A stretch of DNA of 64,000 nucleotides from Flavobacteriales bacterium (GTDB lineage: Bacteria > Bacteroidota > Bacteroidia > Flavobacteriales_E > Vicingaceae), in NCBI GenBank assembly GCA_020635795.1, contig JACJZD010000006.1, forward strand, positions 1 to 64,000, read 5' to 3'. The notes under the pieces are model-generated. The model was given only the letters and a program-made list of their open reading frames with translations. It was not told the DNA's origin and did no database searches. Position numbers and translations under genes: made by a program. Below, in pieces: positions 8,865-16,836 of this stretch (the stretch's first letter is position 1; every line of letters begins with the position of its first letter).

Positions 8865-9756
8865 GTTGTTTTAGTTTTTCTAATTCTGTAAATAATTCTT
8901 TTTCTTTAGCTGTTAGTTTTGTGGGTAAAACAATGTTGTAGGTTATATATAAATCACCATTTATGCCTTGTTGCTTATATTTAGGAAGTCCCTTACCCTT
9001 TAATTTTATCTTTGTTCCGTTAGCTGTTTCAGGAGCAACTTTTAGCTTCACCTTTCCTGTTAATGTATTGACATAAATTTCACCACCAAGCAAGGCTTTA
9101 TAGAGATCTAAATTATAGTTGAGGTATAGGTCGTCTCCAACACGTTTAAAGTTAGTGTTGTTAACAATAGAAAATTTAATATACAAATCGCCATTTGGAC
9201 CACCATTTAAACCTTGACCACCATAGCCTTTAATTTTTATTGTTTGCCCATCATCTATTCCAGCAGGAATGGTAATTCTGATGGGCTTATTACCTACTTG
9301 TATGGTTTGTTTTTGTGTGGCTAAAACATCGGTTAAATTTAATTGAAGAGTTGAACTATAATCTTGACCCTTAAATTGATTAGTGTAAGTTTTTTTAGAC
9401 GAACCAAAACCTTGTTGACCAAAAAGAGATTCAAAAAAATCAGAGAACCCTTCATCATTAAAATTATGTGAGGAAGATTGTTGTCTATGTTGTTGATTTG
9501 GTCTAGCGCCAGCTTTTTCAAATTCGTCAGCGTGCTTCCAATCCTTACCGTATTTATCGTATTTTTTTCGTTTTTCTTTATCGCTTAATACTTCGTTGGC
9601 TTCATTAATTTCCTGAAATTTCTTTTTTGCCGATTCATCATTTGGATTTAAATCGGGATGGTATTTTCGGGCTAATTTCCTGTAGGCTTTTTTTATATCG
9701 TCTTCAGAAGCGGTTTTATTTACCCCCAAAATATGATAGTAATCGATAAAGTTCAT
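8857..9756 (-). CDS. cbpA: DnaJ-class co-chaperone CbpA
   Basis: 299 residues. J domain at 1-70 with the catalytic HPD at 33-35 ([10 protein letters not shown]), a Gly/Gln/Ser-rich linker, then two beta-barrel C-terminal substrate domains (about 130-290) with no Cys-rich zinc finger, the CbpA/DjlA-like architecture. It stimulates DnaK ATPase. Located between a lipoprotein gene (six bases upstream) and cbpM (overlapping), in an operon headed by hsp20 or by the lipoprotein gene. Confidence 0.93.
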   Translation of the reverse strand: MNFIDYYHILGVNKTASEDDIKKAYRKLARKYHPDLNPNDESAKKKFQEINEANEVLSDKEKRKKYDKYGKDWKHADEFEKAGARPNQQHRQQSSSHNFNDEGFSDFFESLFGQQGFGSSKKTYTNQFKGQDYSSTLQLNLTDVLATQKQTIQVGNKPIRITIPAGIDDGQTIKIKGYGGQGLNGGPNGDLYIKFSIVNNTNFKRVGDDLYLNYNLDLYKALLGGEIYVNTLTGKVKLKVAPETANGTKIKLKGKGLPKYKQQGINGDLYITYNIVLPTKLTAKEKELFTELEKLKQHG

Positions 9757-9762
9757 GTTTAA

Positions 9763-10251
9763 TTATTGTTTTATTTCAGATGACTTCTTAGTTGGTTTGT
9801 TCGACTCCATTAACCCAGGATGAAATCGGTTTAAAAATTCAGTTCTTGCCGAATCCATCTGTCTCATCATTTGTTCAATGTCAAAATTTTGCCGATTCCA
9901 ATTTTCATAAAAATAGTCATTTTTAAAGAAATTATTTAGCAACAGAGAATCTGTTTTGGGAGAAAAAGAAAACTCATCACCCCATCCAAATTTATTTTCG
10001 GAATGAAAAAATTTATTAAACGACTGCATTATGCTGTCTAAATTAGTAGTAAAATGCTCGCCATTTGAGTTAGAATATGACCATCTGTATGTTGAATCAT
10101 ACTTTATTACATTTCCATTCTCATCAAGCTCTTTATTTACACTCCATTCTTCTTTAGGCTGACGCTCTGTAATTTTTGGTTCAACTTTTTTATCTTGAGC
10201 ATTACATCCTAAAACACCAATGGCTATTATCGAAAACAATGCTTTTTTCAT
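9763..10251 (-). CDS. Hypothetical lipoprotein in chaperone operon
   Basis: 162 residues with a lipoprotein signal (MKKALFSIIAIGVLGC, Cys16). The rest is hydrophilic, rich in Asn, Phe, Ser and Met (MQSFNKFFHSENKFGWGDEFSF; NFDIEQMMRQMDSART). I do not recognise a family. Its position six bases before cbpA and downstream of hsp20 suggests co-expression under protein stress, but this is inference from context only. Confidence 0.8.
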   Translation of the reverse strand: MKKALFSIIAIGVLGCNAQDKKVEPKITERQPKEEWSVNKELDENGNVIKYDSTYRWSYSNSNGEHFTTNLDSIMQSFNKFFHSENKFGWGDEFSFSPKTDSLLLNNFFKNDYFYENWNRQNFDIEQMMRQMDSARTEFLNRFHPGLMESNKPTKKSSEIKQ

Positions 10252-10277
10252 GGTTAAAAGATTTAAATGTTGATTTA

Positions 10278-10322
10278 CAAAAAGCCCATGGGTGGTTTAT
10301 ATAAACAAACAACCTCATGGGC
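10278..10322 (-). terminator. Hairpin terminator after hsp20
   Basis: On the minus strand, a stem formed by GCCCATGAGG and CCACCCATGGGC, with a loop of about 17 bases, is followed by TTTTTG. It lies between the stop of hsp20 and the lipoprotein gene, so it probably ends or attenuates the hsp20 transcript before the cbpA genes. Confidence 0.7.
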
Positions 10323-10339
10323 AAAATGTTTATTAGTTC

Positions 10340-10777
10340 TTATGAGATGGCAATTGTTCTTGCCGCTTTCGCTTTAGCCTCTTCTTTTTTATTAATGCTT
10401 ACATTTAATATTCCATTATTGTAAGTGGCATTAATCTTTTCTGAATCTGCTGTTTCAGGTAAAGTAAAGGTTCGAGTAAACGAACTGTAACTGTATTCTC
10501 TTCTGGTATAGTTTTCATTTTTGTTTTCGTCAACAGTTTCATTTTTTTCTTCAGAAGAAATAGTCAACAAGTTTTGATCTAAATGGATGTTGAAATCCTC
10601 TTTCTTTTTTCCTGGAATAGCCAATTCAATATCAAACTTTTCAGGAGATTCTTTAATGTTTACAGCCGGCACTGTTATTCCTGCCTGAGCTACATTTGGG
10701 GTTCTAAAAAAATCGTTGTCAAACAAGTCGTTCCATACCGATGGAAACATACTTTCTTTTCTTTTTACTAGTGTCAT
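10340..10777 (-). CDS. Small heat shock protein, Hsp20 family
   Basis: 145-residue alpha-crystallin-domain holdase that binds unfolding proteins. The N-terminus FPSVWNDLFDNDFF is typical of bacterial class A sHsps. The alpha-crystallin domain spans about 38-140, starting AVNIKESPEKFDIELAIPG and ending with the GILNVSI segment that precedes the C-terminal IxI-type tail (ARTIAI). It is the first gene of the stress cluster, divergent from proC. A direct-repeat element overlaps its putative promoter. Confidence 0.94.
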   Translation of the reverse strand: MTLVKRKESMFPSVWNDLFDNDFFRTPNVAQAGITVPAVNIKESPEKFDIELAIPGKKKEDFNIHLDQNLLTISSEEKNETVDENKNENYTRREYSYSSFTRTFTLPETADSEKINATYNNGILNVSINKKEEAKAKAARTIAIS

Positions 10778-10820
10778 AATATCAAAAATTTTAAGTTAAT
10801 AATCAAATTCAGCAATTGCT

Positions 10821-10844
10821 TTTGCCAAAAATTTGCCAAAGCTA
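10821..10844 (-). promoter_or_regulatory. Putative hsp20 promoter with TTTGCCAAA direct repeat
   Basis: On the minus strand, TAGCTTTG (10844-10837) fits the Bacteroidota -7 consensus TAnnTTTG. Overlapping and just downstream are two copies of TTTGCCAAA, 11 bp apart (10821-10829 and 10832-10840). Each copy is nearly self-complementary, so this could be a regulator site covering the transcription start. No convincing -33 TTTG was seen. The operator role is inference. Confidence 0.5.
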
Positions 10845-10986
10845 AAAAACTGCAATTTTTTCAGAAAAATGTCATTAAACACCTAAAAATCAAGACAATA
10901 TGTCTTTTGGGTTGATTAAAAAAAGTCAAAATGACACATCAACAATCATTCAAAAACAATTTTTATATACAATAGGTTTAACTTCT

Positions 10987-10994
10987 TACCTTTG
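10987..10994 (+). promoter_or_regulatory. Putative -7 element for proC
   Basis: TACCTTTG matches TAnnTTTG; the -33 region (TTTT at 10961-10964) is weak. It places the transcript start near 11000, so the start of proC should be GTG 11016 rather than the in-frame TTG at 10992. Confidence 0.5.
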
Positions 10995-11015
10995 AATTTT
11001 TTAAAACAATATCTT

Positions 11016-11825
11016 GTGAAAACAAAAATTGCAATACTCGGAACAGGAAATTTGGGCTCGTCGTTAGTAAAAGGATTGGTAGAAAGTGGCAAGTATCAGC
11101 CAAATCAATTTACCTTAACTCGACGAAACATTTCGAAATTAGACCTTTTGAAAGAAGAAGGTTTTAGTGTAACAACCAACAATATTGAGGCGGCAAAAAA
11201 AGCTGACATCATTTTTTTAGCTGTTTTACCCCAAAAAATTAACATTGTTTTAGAAGAATTAAAAGGACATTTAAAACCAAACCAACTAGTTGTTTCGTTG
11301 GTTACAGGTATTAAAGTGGTAGAAATAGCCCATATTATTGGCAATGACATTCCTATTGTTAGAGCAATGCCCAACACGGCAATTTCTATACGCGAATCGA
11401 TGACTTGTATTGCTACAACAGCAGAGTGGAAAAGCCACATTGGGGTGGTGCAAGATATGTTTGATTTGGTTGGGCTTACAGCAGTTATTAACGAAGAGCA
11501 AATGACCTCTGCAACTGCTTTGTGTGCTTGTGGTATAGCCTTTTTTTTAAGAGCAATTCGTGCCGCGTCGCAAGGTGGTAATGAAATAGATTTTCACGCC
11601 AGTGAAGCTTTACGAATGGCAGCACAAACTGCAAAAGGGGCTGCAAGCTTGTTAATTGCTAACAATTCTCATCCAGAAGATGAAATTGACAAAGTAACAT
11701 CACCAAAAGGGTGTACCATTGCTGGATTAAACGAAATGGAACACAACGGATTTAGTTCATCGTTTATTAAAGGAATTACGGTTTCGGCAAAACAAGCCAA
11801 AGGGTTGTACAACGAGAAAAACTAA
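11016..11825 (+). CDS. proC: Pyrroline-5-carboxylate reductase
   Basis: Last step of proline synthesis, reducing pyrroline-5-carboxylate with NAD(P)H. Rossmann motif KIAILGTGNLGSS at the N-terminus, VVSLVTGIKV and the RAMPNTAISI signature, and the C-terminal SPKGCTIAGLNEME that matches the family's TSPGGTTI/AGL pattern. GTG at 11016 gives MKTKIAILG..., the family's normal start, and 269 residues. The next gene follows eight bases later. It is divergent from hsp20. Confidence 0.93.
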   Translation: MKTKIAILGTGNLGSSLVKGLVESGKYQPNQFTLTRRNISKLDLLKEEGFSVTTNNIEAAKKADIIFLAVLPQKINIVLEELKGHLKPNQLVVSLVTGIKVVEIAHIIGNDIPIVRAMPNTAISIRESMTCIATTAEWKSHIGVVQDMFDLVGLTAVINEEQMTSATALCACGIAFFLRAIRAASQGGNEIDFHASEALRMAAQTAKGAASLLIANNSHPEDEIDKVTSPKGCTIAGLNEMEHNGFSSSFIKGITVSAKQAKGLYNEKN

Positions 11826-11833
11826 ACGAAAAG

Positions 11834-13609
11834 ATGTCATTTTTAATCTATATAAAAAGAATATTTTCGATACGATTAAAAAGAGTACCACAGAAACATC
11901 GAATACTAATTTTAGCACTTCTTGTTGGCTTACTTTCTGGGTTGGCAGCGGTAGTAATTAAAAACTCTGTACACTTTATAAAAAGCCTTTTAACTTGGGG
12001 TTTTGTTAAGGAATACGAAAACTATTTATACTTTATTTACCCTACAGTAGGTTTAATATTAACGGCTTATTTTGTTAAATATGTAATTAAACGACCAATA
12101 GGACACGGAGTTCCAAATGTGCTCTATGCCATTTCTAAAAACAAAAGCATTATTAAAGCTCAAAGCATGTTTGCTTCAATTGTGGCAAGTTCGCTTACAG
12201 TGGGTTTTGGTGGTTCGGTGGGTTTAGAGGGACCAACCGTTTCAACCACTAGTGCTATTGGAAGTAATATTGGTCAATTTTTTCGATTAAATTATAAAAC
12301 CACAACGTTATTGTTGGGCTGTGGTGCAGCAGGAGCGATGTCGGGCATTTTTAATGCACCCATTGCTGCGTTGGTTTTTGTGTTGGAAGTTTTTATGTTT
12401 GATTTAACTTTAACCTCAATGATACCGTTTTTAATGGCGTCGGTAGCTGCGGCGTTGAGTTCAAGAATGATGTTGGGGAACAATGTGCTTTTTGATATAA
12501 AAATTCAAGATGTGTTTACTGTGGGAGATGTCCCATTTTTTGTTTTGTTGGGCATTTTTACAGGATTAATTTCGGCCTACTTTAACAAAATTTTTATTGT
12601 AATTGAAGAGTTTTTTGAACGCATAAAAAAGAAAAAAACAAGACTTATATTTGGTGGAATTACTTTGGGGATTATGATATTTTTTATTCCACCACTGTAT
12701 GGAGAAGGTTTTGAAACCATTGTTTCTTTGCTCAACAATAACTATCAAGAAGTGTTTGACCACAGTTTGTTTTACGACCAACGCGAAAACATGGTTATTG
12801 TATTGGCTTTATTGCTTGGGGTGGTATTTTTAAAAGTAGTAGCATCGGGCGTTACTTTTGGTGCGGGTGGAGTAGGTGGTGTATTTGCGCCATCGTTGTT
12901 TATTGGCTCTACAAGTGGTTTTGTGTTTTCTAAATCGTTTAACCATTTTGGAGATTTTTCGTTATCTACTACCAATTTTACCTTGGTTGGGATGGCAGGA
13001 TTAATTGCAGGTGTTTTACACGCCCCTTTAACCGCACTCTTTTTAATTGCAGAAATTACCAAAGGATACGAATTGATTATACCACTGATGATAACCGCAG
13101 CTATTTCGTACTTAATTTCAAAATACTTTGTGCCTCATTCGGTTTATAATACACAGTTGGCAAAAAGAGGCGAACTAATTACACGCCATAAGGATAAAGC
13201 TGTTTTAACCTTGATGAACCTAAAAGATGAAATAGAAAAAGATTTTATCAATGTTTCGCCAAAACAAAACCTTGGTGATTTGGTTAAAGTGGTTTCAAAA
13301 TCGCCAAGAAACTTGTTTCCTGTTGTTGATGTTAAAGGGGTTTTACATGGAGTGGTAACGCTTGACGACATTCGTGAAATTATGTTTAGACCAGAACTGT
13401 ACACAAAAATTAGTGTAGAATCTATCATGACTTTACCTCCCGATTATGTGTTATTATCAGACAATATGGATGTAGTTATGGATAAATTTTCTCAATCGAA
13501 CGCATGGAATTTACCTGTAATTGATGGTGAAAAATACGTGGGTTTTGTTTCTAAATCAAAACTGTTTAATGCATACCGAAAACAATTACTTCATTTTTCT
13601 GAGGAATAG
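11834..13609 (+). CDS. ClC-family chloride channel/transporter with CBS pair
   Basis: 591 residues. Polytopic ClC core (about 25-440) followed by two CBS domains (about 450-585). The gating glutamate is present in GGSVGLEGPTV; the first ion-site loop reads RPIGHGVPNV instead of GSGIP. At the helix carrying the internal proton glutamate of E. coli ClC-ec1 (FIIEE), this protein has FVLEV, so the second Glu is Val. Loss of that residue is seen in channels and in uncoupled members, so proton antiport is doubtful. Eight bases downstream of proC. Confidence 0.92.
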   Translation: MSFLIYIKRIFSIRLKRVPQKHRILILALLVGLLSGLAAVVIKNSVHFIKSLLTWGFVKEYENYLYFIYPTVGLILTAYFVKYVIKRPIGHGVPNVLYAISKNKSIIKAQSMFASIVASSLTVGFGGSVGLEGPTVSTTSAIGSNIGQFFRLNYKTTTLLLGCGAAGAMSGIFNAPIAALVFVLEVFMFDLTLTSMIPFLMASVAAALSSRMMLGNNVLFDIKIQDVFTVGDVPFFVLLGIFTGLISAYFNKIFIVIEEFFERIKKKKTRLIFGGITLGIMIFFIPPLYGEGFETIVSLLNNNYQEVFDHSLFYDQRENMVIVLALLLGVVFLKVVASGVTFGAGGVGGVFAPSLFIGSTSGFVFSKSFNHFGDFSLSTTNFTLVGMAGLIAGVLHAPLTALFLIAEITKGYELIIPLMITAAISYLISKYFVPHSVYNTQLAKRGELITRHKDKAVLTLMNLKDEIEKDFINVSPKQNLGDLVKVVSKSPRNLFPVVDVKGVLHGVVTLDDIREIMFRPELYTKISVESIMTLPPDYVLLSDNMDVVMDKFSQSNAWNLPVIDGEKYVGFVSKSKLFNAYRKQLLHFSEE

Positions 13610-13633
13610 TTGATTAAACATGACAAAATACAG

Positions 13634-13663
13634 TTTGCAGGAACCCCTAAACCGCTAACTTTG
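13634..13663 (+). promoter_or_regulatory. Bacteroidota-type promoter for the yitT-like gene
   Basis: TTTG (13634-13637), an 18-bp spacer and TAACTTTG (13656-13663): an excellent match to the Bacteroidota primary sigma consensus TTTG-N17-23-TAnnTTTG. The ATG follows at 13680, giving a very short leader. Confidence 0.8.
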
Positions 13664-13679
13664 TCGAAAAATTTGAGAA

Positions 13680-14540
13680 ATGAGTTGGTTGTTTAAGCGT
13701 TCGGAAATTAGAAATTATATCTTTATTTTTTTTGGAAGCGCCTTTTTAGCGATGGGTATGGTGGGTTTTTTAGTACCCAATAAAATTGCCACAGGAGGAA
13801 TTGCTGGGTTATCCATAATTTTTCACCATTTATTTAATTTACCTACGGGTTTAATACTTGCCATAGTTAACATACCGTTGTTGCTGGTAAGTGTTAAATA
13901 TTTGGGTAAAAAATTTGCTGTCAGAACAATAATTGCTATTGGGTTAACAGCCATTATGGTCGATTTTTTTGCCGAAGGACTGGGTTTTCCATCATTAAGT
14001 AGCCATAAATTATTAGCCACTTTATATGGTGGAGTAGCAGTTGGCATTGGGTTGGGTTTAATTTTTAAAGGAGATGCATCTGCTGGGGCAGGAACTATTT
14101 TGGCTAAAATAGTAAATGAAAAAATGGGCGTAAAAACAGGCTATGTTATATTAGTGTTAGATGCTGTTGTAGTTGTTTCAGCAGGAGTTGTATTTAAAGA
14201 TGTAGAGCTTGCTTTATGGAGTTTGATAAGCATTTATGTTGCCTCAAAATTAATTGACATGATTTTAACGGGTCGTCAGCACGAAAAAATTGTACACATA
14301 GCTGCTAATAATTTAGAACAGTTGAGCCAAGTTATTGTTGATGAATTGGGCATTACCGGAACTATTTTAAAAGGAAAAGATTTAAATTTTTCGTCGGACA
14401 GAAATGTAATTTTTATAGTGGTAGAAACCAATCGAATAAATGCCCTAAAGAATATTGTGAGAGATTTTGATCCCAATGCTTTTATGGTGGTTATGGAAGC
14501 ATCCGAACTTTTAGGCCCAAAGAAAAAAGCGGTTCTTTAA
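13680..14540 (+). CDS. YitT-family membrane protein (DUF161/DUF2179)
   Basis: 286 residues with about six hydrophobic helices in the first 200 (LAMGMVGFLVPNKIATGGIAGLSII is the family's opening pattern), then a soluble DUF2179 domain at about 200-280 (HEKIVHIAANNLEQLSQVI; GEGI/D-like KGKDLNFSSDRNVIFIVV; DFDPNAFMVVMEASELLG). Function unknown. The C-terminal domain is a regulatory fold. Single gene with its own promoter; the end overlaps the convergent gene by TTAA. Confidence 0.9.
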   Translation: MSWLFKRSEIRNYIFIFFGSAFLAMGMVGFLVPNKIATGGIAGLSIIFHHLFNLPTGLILAIVNIPLLLVSVKYLGKKFAVRTIIAIGLTAIMVDFFAEGLGFPSLSSHKLLATLYGGVAVGIGLGLIFKGDASAGAGTILAKIVNEKMGVKTGYVILVLDAVVVVSAGVVFKDVELALWSLISIYVASKLIDMILTGRQHEKIVHIAANNLEQLSQVIVDELGITGTILKGKDLNFSSDRNVIFIVVETNRINALKNIVRDFDPNAFMVVMEASELLGPKKKAVL

Positions 14541-15982
14541 AAAACTACGTGCTTTTTTGGTCGAGCACCCTTGCCTTTTCCTGTTCTGTTTGGCACTTCA
14601 TAAAGATACCGTCCTTTGTTGCTTCCTTTTATGGTAATAGATGACGAACCACTTATTTCTGTTGGCTTAACGGTTTCTTCTTCTACAAATTTGGCTACTT
14701 CTTCTTTTACTTCCTCTTGTTGTTGTACCAGGTTCACCATGTTTTCTGCTCTTTCAGCTTCCGCTTTTTCGGCCAATTTAGCTGCTTCCTCTTTTGCTTT
14801 TCGTTCTTCCAATTCACGTTTCTCAGCTTCCTCTTTTGCTTTTAATGCTTGAGCTTCTTTTTCAGCTCGTTGTTTAGCTTCTGCTTGAGCAACAACCTTG
14901 GCAACACCTTCTTCTTTTGCATTTTCTAAAGCTTGTGTTTCTTTAAGTTTAGCAGCTTCTTCGGCTTGTTGTTTTGCAAGAGCTTCTTTCTCGAGTTTTT
15001 CTTTTAACACTGCTTCTTTTTTTGCTGCGGCCTCTTTCTCTTTCTGTTCTTTTGCTAAACGTTCTTTTTCTGCCAGCTTAGCTGCTTCTGCGGCTTTGGC
15101 TAAGGCTTGTTTTTCAGCATCAGCTTTAGCAATAGCCTCTTTTTCAGCAGCCTCTTTAGCTAATTTTTCAGCTTCTGCTTTTTTTGCTGCAGCTTCTTTT
15201 TCTGCTTTTGCTTTTGCTTCGGCTTCTGCTCTGACTTTTTCTTCTGCACGTTGTTTTTCAGCTTCTGCTTTTTTGTTTATTTCTGTATCTATTAATTTTA
15301 ATTTTTCTTTAGGTTCAGGCTTATTTGAAAAAATTTGTAAAGCTTTTTCATAACCCTTTTTTGCTTCTTCCCAATCTTGTTTTGCAAAAGCTTTATCCGC
15401 CTCTTTTATTGTATTAGTATATTCTTTTTCTTTTTGTTGCTCTTTTTCTTGTTGTTTCGAGCAGTCATCAAGCATCTTATTAAGCTTTTCTAACAAAGGC
15501 ATAGAATAGACCATGTCCCAATCAATAATGTTTTTATCGGCAAAATACACAGCACGTCCAATAGGCTTATCCAACATTTCAGCTTTTATACATTCGTTGG
15601 GTTTAAACATGGTTATTTCAGCATTCATATCGGGTGTTTTGTGTCGCTTATTTTCGGGAACACCAAATGTACTTAGGGTAATAGATTTACTAATAAAGCC
15701 AGGTTTTGAAAATGAAATGACATATTCCTTATCAAACAATAAGACCATTTTATATTCACCATTTCCATCGGAAGTACCAGAAGCCACCACTTTTCCATCA
15801 GCAACAGCACTGATGGTTACAGATGTTATCCGTTCGCCAGTATAATAATCGGAAGTAATCCCATCAAAGAAAACATTGTCTTCTTTTATTACATCTTTTT
15901 GTTTTGTACCACTAAGTTGTGCGAAAACACTAATAGCGAACAAACTAAAAATGGCAACTAATATGTGTTGTTTTTTGTTGAT
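14537..15982 (-). CDS. Secreted Ala/Lys/Glu-rich coiled-coil protein (start uncertain, no ATG)
   Basis: About 482 residues. In the same frame upstream of TTG 15943 lies NKKQHILVAIFSLFAISVFAQ, an obvious signal peptide, reached only from ATC at 15980-15982 just after an in-frame stop; no ATG, GTG or earlier TTG is available. After the signal comes a carboxypeptidase-regulatory-like beta domain (about 25-130: YYTGERITSVTISAVADGKV...GEYKMVLLFDKEYVISFSKPG), a TPR-like segment with WEEAKKGYEKAL, then 250 residues of (A/K/E)-rich coiled coil, ending in YLYEVPNRTGKGKGARPKKHVVF. It is likely periplasmic, perhaps spanning or scaffolding the envelope. The TTAA end overlaps the YitT gene. Confidence 0.8.
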   Translation of the reverse strand: MNKKQHILVAIFSLFAISVFAQLSGTKQKDVIKEDNVFFDGITSDYYTGERITSVTISAVADGKVVASGTSDGNGEYKMVLLFDKEYVISFSKPGFISKSITLSTFGVPENKRHKTPDMNAEITMFKPNECIKAEMLDKPIGRAVYFADKNIIDWDMVYSMPLLEKLNKMLDDCSKQQEKEQQKEKEYTNTIKEADKAFAKQDWEEAKKGYEKALQIFSNKPEPKEKLKLIDTEINKKAEAEKQRAEEKVRAEAEAKAKAEKEAAAKKAEAEKLAKEAAEKEAIAKADAEKQALAKAAEAAKLAEKERLAKEQKEKEAAAKKEAVLKEKLEKEALAKQQAEEAAKLKETQALENAKEEGVAKVVAQAEAKQRAEKEAQALKAKEEAEKRELEERKAKEEAAKLAEKAEAERAENMVNLVQQQEEVKEEVAKFVEEETVKPTEISGSSSITIKGSNKGRYLYEVPNRTGKGKGARPKKHVVF

Positions 15983-15993
15983 TTATTTATGGA

Positions 15994-16836
15994 TTAGTGT
16001 GTAAATACAATTAGTTTCGCATCAATTAGTTTTGCTGGATTGTTAGGGTTTTTAACTTTAACATTGGTAATTGTTAATGCAGTATTATTTAAAAGCTCTA
16101 ATTTTTTTATACTTGAAATAGGGAAAGAATTGTATTTTGTTGCTGGAATAATAACCACTAATTCAAAATTAGAATTACTAGGTTTGTGTAAGTAATTAAA
16201 AACACGTCTAGGGTTTTGAATTTGCCACATACCCCTAATTCTTAAATTAGTTATTCCTAATGGATCAACACGATTAACCCTTCCCAATTCATTGGTTTCA
16301 GCTAGTTCAACATTAGGAATTTCATTTATTCCTGTCGAAATTTTTTGCTTAACAATTTGATATGTTTCATGGTTTGCTGCGTAAATACTTCCATAAACCA
16401 TCCATAATGAATTGATTTTTTCATTCGAGGTATGACCTATGCAATAAATCAAATCCTTTTCTACCCACTCTTCACAATCTCTACATTCTTGAGTAATAAG
16501 CGTACTATTAGATTGAATAGTTGATTTTGGATAAGAACTGTTTAAAGCTAAATCACTATTTACACTTTGAGTTTTTTTTACTTCAATAGCATCACCTGTT
16601 CTTATCATTATATCGGGAGGGTGGTTTTGATTACCAAGCCATGAAAACACATTGTTGTATTTTATCATTTTAGCCTGCTCATCAACTAATTTAATAGTAT
16701 CTGCAAAGGCATCTTTTATATACATTTCTAAACCTTCACCAACATTGTTAACTCTGTTTTTCCCTGAGTAAAGGTTCTTAATATCTAGAATAGGGTTGGT
16801 TACAATATTTATAATTGCCTCTAAAATATTCGTCAT
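15994..16836 (-). CDS. Type II restriction endonuclease, NgoPII family
   Basis: 280 residues. PD-(D/E)XK catalytic centre: PPD (D75), then E85-V-K87 in DAIEVKKTQ. The overall pattern (N-terminal NPILDIKNLYSGKNRVNNVGEGLE, C-terminal LRIRGMWQIQNP) matches the NgoPII-type endonucleases, which cut GGCC. Overlaps the upstream methyltransferase gene by four bases (ATGA), so the methylase is made first. Cys pairs (CRDCEEW, about 117-120) may be structural. The target sequence is inferred from the family only. Confidence 0.88.
   Translation of the reverse strand: MTNILEAIINIVTNPILDIKNLYSGKNRVNNVGEGLEMYIKDAFADTIKLVDEQAKMIKYNNVFSWLGNQNHPPDIMIRTGDAIEVKKTQSVNSDLALNSSYPKSTIQSNSTLITQECRDCEEWVEKDLIYCIGHTSNEKINSLWMVYGSIYAANHETYQIVKQKISTGINEIPNVELAETNELGRVNRVDPLGITNLRIRGMWQIQNPRRVFNYLHKPSNSNFELVVIIPATKYNSFPISSIKKLELLNNTALTITNVKVKNPNNPAKLIDAKLIVFTH

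Noticed and set aside
10992..11015. TTG start for proC at 10992
   Set aside because: It overlaps the -7 element and would add residues not seen in the family; GTG 11016 is preferred.
14616..15353. Long plus-strand ORFs rich in Ser, Phe and Ala opposite the coiled-coil gene
   Set aside because: They mirror the low-complexity (Ala/Lys/Glu) codons of the minus-strand gene; composition is an artefact of antisense reading, with no signal, motif or promoter.
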